From positions 26,190,427 to 26,254,426 of the forward strand of contig OX442315.1 of the NCBI GenBank assembly GCA_949358305.1: a stretch of 64,000 bases of DNA. The letters are read 5' to 3'. The DNA is from Strigamia acuminata (lineage: Eukaryota > Arthropoda > Chilopoda > Geophilomorpha > Linotaeniidae). The notes under the pieces were generated by a model. The model was not told the DNA's origin, did no database searches, and saw nothing but the letters and a program-made list of their open reading frames with translations. Shown one piece after another: positions 14,381 through 26,202 of this stretch (positions are counted from its first letter, which is position 1; each line of letters begins with the position of its first letter). The position numbers were made by a program, and so were the translations under genes.

Positions 14381-15640
14381 GCAAAGTTTATAATGTTGAA
14401 CGACTTGTGAACTGTGACACACGTCTTTTGATCCCTTGTACATATGCATTTCGCGTTGCAATTGCCTCGTATTTTAGTGGAGGTGTCGCATCTTGCACCC
14501 CCGCATCTGATGGTGTAGGGGGGAGGGCCAGGCGAGGGAAGGGGACGAGGGCGCGTTCGTCACTGTGAAGGAGCTCATTATGTGGATTAAGAGTCGGGTT
14601 GAACATTTGTTGAATGGATAATGATGCAGCCTCGGGATGAAGAGCAAATCCTCGCCGCTAGAGGGCGCAGATTACCTCAGGGCGACACTTTTCCTCTCCT
14701 TTCTCCAGTTTAACGGCTGTAGCTGGCGCCCATAACTGTCCCGACCACGATTATTTTAAATTGGAACAAATGGAACAATCTAGTTGTGTGTACGAGTTGG
14801 CGCCGAACCAATGAGCCTGCGACTAATTTTACAAACTAACCTAACATTGTAAAGGTGTAAAGGGAGGAGTGCTGGTGTCTACGGCCAAGGGAAAGTCCAC
14901 TCGTGATGGCGATGTGATGGGCCATTATGCAATTAGTAGCGAACAACGCCAAACGAAAGTTGGCATATTAACCTGGCTAGTGGCCGAGGCCAAGGGGTCG
15001 CGCGGGGTCACGTCAACTGACTGCACCTCCCCCGTTCCAACCGTGTGCTTGATGGTTGTTGAAATGTTGTCCAATTCGCCTAACAGCTCAGGTGATTGTC
15101 TGCGTTAAGCCTACAACTCGTGTTAATAAAGCGATAATGTTGAAGGTGTCATTAAACAGCGCATAAATTGCAAATGACGTCACGATTACGGCAAATTCGC
15201 GAGCGGTGGGAGGCGGCGCGCTTAATCGAATGGGAGGAGGGAAGGCGCGTCGCTTCTGGAAGAGCCCGGCTTGGAAAATGCCCATTTTTATCCACGCGTT
15301 TCCTTCTCCCTCTAGTGGTGTAATGATAGACGGAATGACAGACGGGCGTCATGATATACGAGGGATTTTTCATGGCTGGATTTTTGGTCTGGCTTACCTG
15401 GGAGGGGGTGGGGTATTCGAGTTTTGCCGCCATACGATTTATGAGTGACGGGAACCGCTTCGGCGCTTGTGCGAATGGAAGAGGTATAATGACTGATAAC
15501 ACGGCAAGGGACCAGTCGTCCGGGTTTTCTTTTTCTATTTTTTTTTCTTCTTCTTTTCTCGCCGGTTCCATTTTAATGAGAACTACGTTCCCCTCGAAAT
15601 TATGGGGAGCTAATCTCATATTTTATGATTTCATGCACTA
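14381..15640. other. CpG-richer non-coding block with CTCF-like motif
   Basis: Several reading frames are open for 60-155 codons here on both strands, as expected of GC-richer DNA, but none resembles a protein I know. Contains the CTCF-like motif at 14655 and a weaker one (reverse of CCCTCTAGTGG) near 15310. Confidence 0.35.
14655..14668 (+). promoter_or_regulatory. CTCF-like motif
   Basis: CCGCTAGAGGGCGC matches the CTCF core CCASYAGRKGGCRS at 13 of 14 positions and is followed by AG. It lies in a CpG-richer block. CTCF is conserved across bilaterians and this core is shared by insects and vertebrates. A single motif without occupancy data shows only potential. Confidence 0.4.
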
Positions 15641-17251
15641 ATAATGACAAGGACAGAATTCCATGGCTTGGCGTATACAAAATCCCACCCTCCTCTCCTC
15701 TCCTCGTCTTATTCTTATCGTTTCTCTCTCCCTTTTGTAAATTCCTGTCTCTCTGGTTTGCTTTTCGTGTCGTACACTTACTTGAATTTTATTTTTATTA
15801 TTATTATTTTTTTTTCTTTCTTCTCCCCTGTTTTAAATAACTCGTTATAATCATTATTTATTATTCTAAATTTTAATTTTTTTTTTCTAATGGCCATAGG
15901 GAAAAAAACGTCAGTAATTTTTAATAAATTTATTCGGTTTCTCACCTGTAAATTGTTGATTGAAATTTATTTCTGTCGTATATTTTTCTAGGGGAACAAT
16001 GCACTGTTTTCACAATTGAATTTGCAGTATTACAACATAATTAGGCCAAATTGTGTTAACATGGACTGTACGTGTTTCCTTGTACGCAAATACAATTCTT
16101 AAAATCGTTTTTAATGGGAATAAATACCGAATTTAATAATCAGAGAAGGAAGTTGTTAATGTCATAAACCTTTTACGGCTGTATATTTCTGAGTTGTGTA
16201 TGTTGTTTATTATTGATGTATTGGGCGGATTATTTATTGTCTGATTAGTTTTACAATTTGCACACGGAAAAAAGTTGTAAAATTAATTTTTCCATGTTTA
16301 TTTATTTTATTTTTTCCCCATTTTTTAATTTTAAAATAACGGCCCATGTTTAAACTGACTAGTGACCCATCTCGATTGATATACGAGGCAGATTTGAGGC
16401 AAAGTTATCCTTATGTCTAAATTCCCCAGCTGTGACTCATAACGAAAATCATCATAGCGCAGGTGATGATAAAAATACAGTGCAGTGTACAGATGGCACA
16501 AATTGAGGTCAAAATCCGCGGGTTTCAATATAGACAGACATTGATCATTTTTTTGAGTAAATTAAAAAGTTTTAAAAAAAAAATTTTTTTTTTTAAAAAA
16601 AAGTTAAAATTTTTTGGAAAGAGGAGTGGTGTGTAATTAAGTGTTGAGTTGAAGAAGGGATTTTTTTTTTCTGTTTTTTCTTTTTTTTTTTTTTTGGTAG
16701 GAGATGAACTATTTAATTTCTTAGGCAAAATGTTAAGCAATTATTTTATTTGTGCATTGAATTGAGTGAGAAAAAAAAAACACAGGTTTAAAAAATGTAG
16801 GTATGAGTGTGTTTTTTAATGACTTTCTCTCAAATGCGTTGGATTTTCATATTAAAAGTTGTTTTTTTCCTGGACTGGGAAAAAATTATACTTTATTTGG
16901 TTGAGGAGGAAATTAAAAGAAAAATAAGCACATATATTAGTAATATAAAAGGAGAAGGAAAAAAAATGTACATCATTTGCATTAAAATGAAACTAAACTT
17001 TTCCTACTAGGCGTGGCTAGGAAACAAAACAAGGGTTTGGTGAAAAGAAAAGTGCAAACTTTTGATAAGACAACACCTTGAGCAGATTAAATGCAAAAGA
17101 GTTAGCGCTAGAATTAAAATGTAAAATTCAAGGCTATTTTATTAATATAATAATAATAAGCAAGAAACTTCCTTAATCCATTTTTCTCTCGTGTGATTTT
17201 TATTCATATTGATATCTATTATTATATTGCGTGTTCGTATTTTAATCAACA
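15641..17251. other. Non-coding, AT-rich, leading to the ratchet site
   Basis: T- and A-tract-rich sequence without gene content. It ends at the branch-point and pyrimidine tract of the recursive splice site. Confidence 0.5.
16570..16602. repeat. Alternating A10-T11-A8 tracts
   Basis: Three successive homopolymer blocks change strand without any intervening base. Similar T/A junctions occur at 224-282, 4273-4293 and 48712-48734. Confidence 0.8.
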
Positions 17252-17291
17252 CTAATAATAATTTTCTTTTGTTTTTTTTTCTTAGGTAAGT
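17252..17291 (+). other. Candidate recursive (ratchet) splice site in the long intron
   Basis: A T-rich tract ending in TTTTTTTTTCTTAG is joined without any intervening base to GTAAGT: the acceptor AG is 17284-17285 and the donor GTAAGT is 17286-17291. A CTAAT branch-point-like motif at 17252-17256 lies about 30 bases upstream. This is the zero-length-exon architecture, (Y)nNYAG|GTAAGT, described for recursive splicing in long Drosophila introns such as Ubx. It lies on the same strand as teashirt, upstream of its terminal exon, so it would divide an intron that reaches at least to 26149. It could alternatively be the 5' end of an unrecognised exon using only one of the two signals. Confidence 0.5.
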
Positions 17292-17572
17292 AACCCTGGC
17301 TTAACTGCTATGTTATCTAATTGTTTGGACGTGAGAACATGCGTTTTGTTGATGACCTGCGATGTAAGTGAAAATCCCCTCTTGGTAATTTCTTACATCA
17401 CTGAGATTCCAAAGTTGCACGTGGAGATAACAAATGGAGATTCCACGGATTCAGATTTAATATTGAGGAGGATGTGGTGGCTCCTTTGAGTTGCTTGTCT
17501 CTTCTCTTCTTCTCATCTGTTTGTGATGTGTGATTGCCCATGAGTCACTCTACTGCAGGTATGGATGTTGAT

Positions 17573-17586
17573 GTTGCTATGACAAC
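17573..17586. promoter_or_regulatory. X-box-like site
   Basis: GTTGCTATGACAAC fits the nematode DAF-19 X-box consensus RYYNYYATRRNRAC at every position. That consensus is loose, and a few matches are expected by chance in 64 kb. Confidence 0.2.
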
Positions 17587-19135
17587 CGCTAGATGATGAT
17601 GGGTAGGGAAGAAATGGCAGTAGTAAATGGGTTCAGTTTTTTTTTTGTGTGTGTTTGTAGGTGTAGGTAAAGGAAACGACAATATTAGGCACGTGATTTA
17701 GTTTGGAGGTGGGAAGTTGGTTTGGTTTTGAAGGTTATGAAAGGGGGTGTTAAGTTATTCAAATAATTGTCTGGATTAGGAATTAGATTGGTATAAAAAA
17801 AAAATAGGGTCCAATTAATGGGGCGATTATATTTTTGATTTTTAATTTAAATATTTAAAAAATATTTTTGTATTAATTATTAAAGAAAAATAGCATTGAG
17901 ATTTGTCTTTAGATTACTAAACGTTTAGGAAATTGGAGGGATGATTAGTTTCTCTTCATTAATCATTGAACCACATGGACTGCGAATTACCGACGTTAAT
18001 ATTTTTGCCATGATTTTTGTTTTCTGTTAAAAAAATATATATATAAATATATAAATCGTATGTTGCAATTAGTTCTTCAAAAATAGATTTTATTATGTTG
18101 TAAATTTTACGAAAGATGAAGGAAATGGCTCATAAATAACAGAATTGACAACCATTACGGCCGAAAAGAATTTTTTTTGTGCCGATAATGAACAATTTCC
18201 ATAATATGTTAGAAACGACTGTAAAAAAAAGAAAATATTCTCGCAAGTGTCCTTCTTGCAGGTCAAGTAATTAAATGTCATCAACGCTACTAGAGTTACG
18301 TTCAAAGTAATTTCAGAGGTTCACTTACTTTAAAGAAGAAAAAAAACTATCAAACTCTGATTTGAATCTATTTAGTGCTTTGATGCAATTATTTTTTTAG
18401 GAGAAAATTTTGAATGTAAGAGTAAGATTGAATCGGAATGCTAATATGTTACTAAACGTAGCAAAGACAATTTGATTGCTAAGTAGTCAGTTTTTATTGA
18501 GTCACGCTTCTGAAATCCGAAGGTCCATGATCTTTGATAATCTACTTGAAACAAGTTCACCATTTGTGAAAAAAAAAAAAATATCTTTCTTGTTTTTTAC
18601 TTTGAAATTTAAGAAAGGTAAAAATGTTAGTAAACGCCTCGAGGAAAACAAAACAAAAGTTGGAATATTGATTCATAAATTTGTCATAATACTTTTTCAT
18701 AGGGGTTGGGCCTTTTTCTTTTTTCAAAATGGTAATTATTATTTGTGTAATGAGATTTTGATACACTCTCATTTTAACGAAATCAATTAGGATAGCAATT
18801 ACATAGCGATAGATGATGAATAATAATGATCTTGCACCGTACCAAACGTAAAAATTTTCTAATAATAAAGTGACAAACATTTTTTTACGTGGCTGTAAAA
18901 ATTGTAAACAGTCGAAAGTCAACTGAAGTTTTTTTTATTTATTTTTTTATGATTCCGGTAATCAGCCTTGGTCACACTTGATGGGTTATAAATAGTATAG
19001 TAATTTATTATAAATATAAATTCCTAGAAAATGGGACATCTGTCTTGTATACATATCTAAAAAGAAAAAAAAATTAGGTGTGTGATAAACCCAAGTTGAT
19101 TCACACATGAATCCAAAATAAATTCATTTTCTACG

Positions 19136-19153
19136 AAAAAAAAAAAAAAAAAA
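19136..19153 (+). repeat. Poly-A tract of 18
   Basis: Homopolymer run in AT-rich intron sequence. No upstream coding remnant is seen that would make it a retrocopy tail. Confidence 0.9.
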
Positions 19154-22100
19154 TCAAAATTTTTTCCTACACTTTCTAACTGTAATCCGTCTTGTGGTCT
19201 TCTCTTTTTTCCTGTACAGCAGAAAATCAGCTTGGATTGTGATAAACTTTGACTATATTTCTCCCCATCTTGTCTTTATATATGACACATGGGTTTTTTT
19301 GAAGGTTGTTGCTGAAGATGCGGAAACCTTGTGTGTGTTGGCATGATAGATTCGAGGCGTGTTGGAAGGAAGCTGTGCATCTTTCTCGGGACAGAAAGAG
19401 CCTCGTTTTTGCCTGAGCGCCGACAGGTTTAAGCGACCAGTTGTGTGTCACCACTATGTCACAATGACGCATGGGCTCCTAGTCAACTGTTTCAAATGAC
19501 GTATGATGCTGGGAGGTGATTTAACACATAGTAATGTTGCCAGTTACTTATGGGGATTTTTCCCCACATCCTCCCACTCATCCGGTAAGATGTTCCTCTG
19601 AGGAAAAAGCAGAGAAATAGACTTTAAAAAAATGGCATGGAAAAGCAAAAGTGAGCGCTTTGAGTGAAAAGTCTTTGTGCTTGTCATTACTCAAAGTAAC
19701 CGTGTTTTCAGATAAGGGCACCTGAGGAAGATAAAATTATGTCAACGGTGTTATTTCCGTCTCCAAGTACCATCCATTATACCAGGGGGTTGTGTACGCA
19801 ACGTTTTTATTTTTATTTTTTTCTACGGATATTTGAAATTACAATTATAATTATTTTAATTGTTAGGTTCATCTAACTTGTGGAAAAGCATATATAAGTA
19901 GATTTGTCTAAGTAGAAATTACATACATTTTTTTTTAAAGTCTTAAGCCTATAGTGTTTTATTAAAAAGAATGCACGGAATCAGTGTAGGACAAGACTTT
20001 TGGCAATTACATGGCAAACAAAAGCCTAGAGAAAAGCATTTGGTTAACAAGCATTTCTAAGAAACAAAACTAAAAATATGGTACCGGTATTTTTTAAATT
20101 TTTTAATTAGAAAGGTATTTTAATATTTTAATTTTTATTAAAAAAAAATAAATTAAAATAATCAGAAAAGATAATTAATAATAATTGAAAAAAAAATGTT
20201 CTCGGATCGTTTTTTTGTACGAAAGAGGGAGCGTAACATGAGCCGATGAACTTGCAGATGCTCTGATTGATCCGTCGACAAGTGGCAAGTCAAGTTACAT
20301 TGGGAGATCAATGGCATTTTACAAGGAAAGGATGCAATGGAGCAAGTGAAGTGAATGCTTGGAAAAGGGGGAGTGCGGTCGGTTGGCGGAAAAGGATTTT
20401 CACCTTGTCATTCGCCAGGCATGTCGTCGTAAACGCTGAGAATTTGGTTGGTTGGTTAAAAGATTTGATGATGTAAAGTGGTTTACATTCTCCCTTAAGG
20501 ACGTTGGGTAATAGATAAACGGAGAGCAGAGCTTTTAATCAAAGCATCATATGTCCGAACATCTCCGATTTCGCATTCTTTATCTCGTTTTCATAGTCAA
20601 TACTCGCATTTATTTGCCTCGCAACCACAGTGCTTTTCAAGAAGTTTTGAATTTTTTATTAAGAAAAAGATATCGCATTATATTACCTGTAAAAACTGTA
20701 TATATACTGTATATACACAGATTCGGAGTTTATCTTCTCGTCTAACACGCTAGCACACGCACACACCCATCGCCCTTACCTCCCTACTCTTTTCTCTCGG
20801 GTTGGGAAAAGCAACATGAATTATTTTAATGTCAATAGTCATAAATATGTCAATAGCAGAGACTGGGACCATGTGTTGGGGACAGAGGCGGACCCATGTA
20901 TGGTAGATGTGTGTGTGTCACCCCTGAAAAGAAGAAAAAGTTTTGAAACCCCACCATCATTCCCATCCTCCCTTCTCCCCCTTCCTTTTGCCGTCGTCGC
21001 TCGCTTTTGAAAAGGGCCAGTCACTCACACAAGCGTAGGCAAGCTTGAACAAGCCGTGTGCTTGTGCTGCTAAGCCTGCCAGTTGCAGAAGGCTGTACAT
21101 CACTGCTGTGAATAGCTCCCAAATGATGAAATAAATTTACTGTCTCAACTCGGGCTCGATAGGTGGACCTCAGCCAAGAGAGAAATAGCCGCATTCACAA
21201 AACTGGGTGGTAGAAAAGAGCTTAAGACGTGTCTTTCTTTTCTATTTCTTTTTTTCTTCCTTTTCTTCTTTTCATTATTTATGACATAATCGCGCCGCTT
21301 TTGTTTATATACTGGGTATCTAAATATGGGCAGGGTTTGCACGATGAAAAGAATTTTTAGTGTAATTAGTCTACGCGCTGGCTGCTATAATAAGGTTAGG
21401 GTTGTCGATTGCATGCTAAATGTCTCATTAAAATGGTGTGTGTGGCGTCTTGTCAATGAATTGTGCCACGGTGTTTAAGAGAGGGCTAAGAATATATATG
21501 TAGTGGGGATGGCGAGGTTTCTAGGGGAGGAGAACGAGAGAGAGAGAGTGGGATTGTTGGAGGGTGAGTGTAGAAAGGGGGAGAGGGGGTGATGGCGGCC
21601 ATCACTCGCCAGTATTGATGGTGTCAGTGGTGGGCAAGAGTGATGTATAGATGGAACGCGGTTGTATCCTCTTTTGAAAAGTCTGGCTTTTTGGGTGAGA
21701 AATTATTGCTTCCTTTAATGTTTTGAACAGCTAAAGAAAGGAAGCGATGATGGTTAGGAAATCACTCCGCACTCTGGAGAGTAAAAATAATAATAAAAAA
21801 AAAGAAAGAGTTCCTCGTTTCAAACCAAGATCCATGCGCTTGCGTTTGTTGGTGATGTCATTAATATTCAGCACACAATAAATGTGCCAGTCGTAAAACT
21901 GCTACACACAGGATTTATTCTCTCTTTCTTCTCTGGATACCAGCCAGATGGAATTGTTCTATGCATTTATATACGCAACTTTGTTGCCTTCCCCCTTCCA
22001 TTTTTTTCCCCCTTTTTAAGTTTGAAGTTTAAAGAATTTTTTTTTTTTAAGTTTTTAAAATTTTTGATGAATGCCCTAATTTACTTGTGATTTTTCTTCT

Positions 22101-22600
22101 TCTCACGATTTTTAAAGCAAAAAAAAAGCCAAAAAAAATGTATATATAAATTTAAATGTTAAGATGTTTGATTCCGCCGTCTTGTATCTCCGTTTTGAAT
22201 TCGCTCGACTGCCTGAATTAATTGTTCTATTACATTAACCCGATGGGCGACTGAGGGTACATAACGCACTGACATTGGTATATGCAAACTACTCTGTCAG
22301 TTATGTTTCACATTAAACACACTGATGTTGCTCCTATTTGCTTTGTCAGTTAACTATGGCCCTCTTTAAACCTCGTTACAACCAACTAGGCATTCTTTCC
22401 CATACAAACACCTGCCTTAGTTTGTCAAAAGGAGGAACGATAATGGATTTAATCTTAATTTATTGGCATTTTATTTTAAAGAGTTCGTCTTGTTTTGTTT
22501 TTTCATCCGTTCGGTGTGTTTTTTTCCCTTTGAAATCGGATGTTGTTAGATAATTTACAGTAGGGTGTGGAATATGTAACAGGCACTCAGGTAGGAACGA

Positions 22601-24180
22601 GTTTGTGGTGTTTCATTATATAGAGGTCTTAGATGCGAGCTGCATAATTAATGTGTTCAGGACTGCTGTCAGTTTGGCTGGCGCAATGCTCTTCGCCTTA
22701 GCCTCCCGGTGACGTATGTGGAGTGACAGTCGGATGAACACAAGACTTGTGTTAAGAGGGGGAGATGGAGGGAGCATCTCTGCGTCGATAGGTGGCGTTG
22801 GTTGTTGTGGAACCATTATGCGCGCGACCCTCGTTAGCACGTCGAAAGGAGATGCTTGAGCTGGCAGATGTTGCCACTTGACAATCGTCAACCACTACCA
22901 ACCACCTTTTTCCGTTGCCAGTGCCAGGTGAGTCCATACCTTAGCTTAATGGACTCGGATATTTTTTCCCTCTTTGCGACGACTCTTCTGCTACTTTTTG
23001 AATATTTTATTAAGAATTTGATGGAAATTTTTAAGCTCGTTACACAGTAAAAAGAAAAAAAGAAAAAAGGAAAAAAAAACGAGATAAGAGGCTCGTGTTG
23101 ACACGGTCAGACTTGTCAAAACGTTTTTAGTTTTTATTTTTATTTATTTTTCAATTGATTCAATTGACATCAAAGGAATTTGAGAGAAATTTTAGGAGTG
23201 GTGTTTTAAATTAAATTTTATTCTTATTAAATATTGTTGAGAAAAACGTGTAAATAAATAAGTAAAGCGTTGGAGAAGTGTGATTTTGTTTCGCGTAGTT
23301 ACGTATGCAGTAGTTTATAGTGAAAGACGCAGGGGAGTCGCGCATTGAACCTCGGCTGCCAACACCACCCGGAGGAAGAGCGAGCGATGATGCGCCCGAG
23401 ACCTTGTTTATTTGGCGGGGGCACCGCCGACGTTCCGCGTTTTCGCGCCCACCTGCGAACGTTTCTCCGCCACAGGTGATTGACAGTCCCCGAGGAGTCG
23501 CCGTCACTCCACGGGAACGCTTTCAATCCCGAGGCCCACGTTGTCATGACAACACATCTGGTTATCGGGGAAAGTCGTCAGAATCTGCGGTAGCCGCCTA
23601 GCGAATGATTTGGTCTCGCTGTCGTAAGGATGATGCATGTGTCAATCACTGCGAAAATGTAATTTGAATTTTTATTTTTCCGTTTGCGATGCGTAAAAAT
23701 CGAGTTTTAAAATCGTGCAGCGAAGGAGGGAGGGAGACTGTTTATTTGTTTTCTTTTTTCGCTTATTCTTTTTCTTTTTTCCTTTTTTTGCTTTCTATTT
23801 TCAGCTTTAAATTCTTAATTGATGGATATATTTCTGAGAAAATTAAAATTTCTCTCGGTTAGGGCGATTCAATTTATCGCGTGTTTCTTTTACTTTTGGC
23901 AAGGCAAGCGTTCATTCAGCGTTCGTTCACTATGACTTAATGCTGCGTCTACTGCACTTGAGGAATGATGTCGGGCGTCGGAGTTAATTGTCCCGAGCTC
24001 GCTCGCCGCCATCTTCAGCGGCGCGCGCCCGCTCGTGTCAGCCGCTGCAAAGTTAATCATGTGGCGCAGACTGAGGGACGCTTCATTACAGATCTCTTGC
24101 CGAGCCGAGCGTTTCTCTTTCCTTCACTTCTCACCAAGGGTAAATAGGGCGCTTGCGCGCAGCTGCGTAGGAGGGAAGAT
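22601..24180. other. CpG-rich non-coding block
   Basis: GC-rich segments at 22640-22940 and 23320-23600 and again at 23960-24170. They hold CTGTCA/TGACAG motifs (22668, 22732, 23477) and the palindrome at 23540. A CCAG|GTGAGT donor with a pyrimidine-containing lead-in is at 22926/22927. No protein is recognised. Confidence 0.35.
23540..23553. promoter_or_regulatory. Perfect 14-bp palindrome, X-box-like
   Basis: GTTGTCATGACAAC is a perfect palindrome and fits RYYNYYATRRNRAC. It lies in the GC-rich block at 22.6-24.2 kb. Confidence 0.25.
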
Positions 24181-26120
24181 GCAATAGTCTTCCCAGTATA
24201 CGTGATTTAAGAGAGCGATTTGTGAGAGGAAACATCAGCAAGTTGGCCGTAAATTTGCATAGAATTTGAGTGCTCCTGCTTCTTTGCATCCTTTACGCAA
24301 TATCCTCCCCTTCTATCTGAAAATTTAATGAACATCAATTTATTGGGGATTAGAGAAACACATAAAACTGACCTTGTTTGATCGTTTTCAAGTTGATGTT
24401 CGATTCGCCCTTTTTTTAAATTTTTTTTTTATTTTTTATTCAATTTTTAAATACATTTTTATTTTTTCTTTATTTATTTTTTGTGTGCTGAAAGCTTTTG
24501 ACGAGTTGATTTTTTTTTTTTATTTTTTTTTATTTTTATTTCTTGTCTTGGTTTGGCACAGACAGTCGTTTGGGTATGCAGATGTATAAAGACGAAGGCA
24601 ATCGTAAAAGAAGCTCTTCCGTTTGCCTCGTCCGACGGGTTTCCGTATAAAATATGAGCCCTCAAAATTCAGCTCTTTGAATTTGGTTTTGGAATGAACG
24701 CTGGTGATGAATTACTTCCCATTTATTGGCATTTTTACTGATCTCCTCAGCCTTTAGGGAAAATTATACAATGTTGCATAAAATTCCGGGCAGAAAATTG
24801 CTACCATACATCAAATGGTGTCTGTGTGGGATTTTGGCCCGTAAAGAGAGATTTTTTTTCTTCCCCTTTAATATCTTTTATTTTAGAACCAAGAAAACGA
24901 GTTTCGGGGTTCTTTAAATACACATCACTTTGAAAGATATCTCCAAACAAACCAAACTCTTTGAACGCCGGCCAAGCTCATTTGTACGTCCACTTATTAA
25001 GTCATTTTATGATTTGCTATTTAAAATGCTATAATTGCAACTCATTTTGCTTCGAATGATGATGTTACTCGGATTATTTTGCGAGGCCTGGGGGAAATTT
25101 TCCTTTGATTAGAACACCTTTGGGCCGCCACCCCCGCCTCATGTTTCCCAACTCCTGTCAATCAAACTGAACGTGTCGGCCTTAGGAAAGCGGCAGCCGA
25201 GCTAAGGGGTAATTGGTGTTTAGAGAAGATGGGTAATTTCTGGAGAATATAATGAGCAATTAGTCAGGCCGCGGAAGGGAAGAAGGAAGAGGGGTGATGC
25301 CCCTCTAGCGAAAAATGGCAGTGATAAATGGAAAAATAGGCTCCGATTCGAGCCCGTGTACAGAAATATATAGAAAAATCTCATCTAATTGCAACTACGA
25401 GTCAGTTTAGCTCTGCCAAACTGGAGAGGAATTAGGTTTCCTCGATAACTTTTCAAATGAAAATGGATATTGTTTTGAATTTTTCATGCGCTTAAAATGG
25501 TTCATTTGTTTGATAGGCTTCGATAAGGAATATGGATAGAATACATTCTGTAAACGTACAAGTACAGCGTTGCGGTGATACTCCGCTTAATCGATTCTCG
25601 TCGAAAAGTGGGTTGACATCGCGTGTTACGTATAAGGAGGAAAACCAAGTTATGTATACTCGCTGTCCCTTTCGCAAAAAGGCTTCGAGTATTGATTGGT
25701 AGGTGTCGTTTATTTACCAAAAACACCCTCGGTTTAGAATTAAGTACGAGTCCGGGGGTGGATCTGTCTCTATTAGCTCAAAGGGTGTCGCTTTTCGTAT
25801 ATTTTCGCTCTGAATGAGCAACGTTCGTGTGTACACAAAGTTTATGCATTCATTTATAAAGCTTGTTTTTGTGTACATGCGACGTATTTACTTCCAATAT
25901 TTTATTATTATTATTATTATTATTTTTATTTTTATTAGTATCTCAACACTTTTTGCTTTATTTGTATTATTAAGTTTGTTTTTGTTTGTTTTGCCTTCAC
26001 GACGCTAGAAAGAGGAGAAAAAGAAGGTTATTTATTTGTGATTGAGTCGGTTGATCGCAATTGAGCGAAGGGTTTAAAAATGTAAAAGTGGATTCAATAT
26101 TTGAGAAATGGATTTAACAC
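24181..26120. other. Non-coding intron, AT-rich
   Basis: T-runs at 24412-24545 and the (TTA)n repeat. GC-richer patch at 25090-25340. It leads into the pyrimidine tract of the predicted 53-nt exon. Confidence 0.5.
25902..25923 (+). repeat. (TTA)n microsatellite
   Basis: Seven TTA units followed by T-rich sequence. Confidence 0.85.
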
Positions 26121-26149
26121 ACTTTTCTTCCCCTTGCCCTTTTGCCCAG

Positions 26150-26202
26150 CGAGTCACTTTGTGTCAAGGATCCTTCAGAGAGCGAGGGGTTCGCGACTAG
26201 AG
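26150..26202 (+). CDS. tsh: Predicted 53-nt internal coding exon of teashirt
   Basis: A strong pyrimidine tract ending in TTTTGCCCAG (26140-26149) is followed 53 nt later by GAG|GTAAGT (donor GT at 26203). A TTAAC branch-like motif sits near 26114. One frame is open and reads ESLCVKDPSESEGFATR after a leading single base, then leaves one base (G). The terminal exon at 51601 begins with exactly the two bases (GG) needed to complete that codon, giving Arg-Gly-Asp-Asp-Ser across the junction. The acidic, Ser-rich composition agrees with the start of the terminal exon. The upstream exon would have to end with two bases of a codon and is not identified. Seen: splice signals and matching phase. Inferred: that it belongs to teashirt. 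It could also be a chance pair or a non-coding exon. Confidence 0.4.

Larger units (their letters stand above)
17292..22600. other. Non-coding intron, mostly AT-rich
   Basis: Homopolymer-rich. Slightly GC-richer patches lie at 19310-19800 and 20880-21130. A CAG|GTAGGA donor-like site at 22591 is unpaired. No gene or RNA is recognised. Confidence 0.5.

Noticed and set aside
15152-15619. 155-codon minus-strand open frame and overlapping plus-strand frames
   Set aside because: The block is GC-richer with fewer stops. The peptide has no recognisable domain and both strands are open at once, which is typical of non-coding GC-rich DNA.
19136-19153. Poly-A run as the tail of a processed pseudogene or retroposon
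   Set aside because: No coding remnant, target duplication or other retroposon feature next to it. A-runs are common throughout the window.
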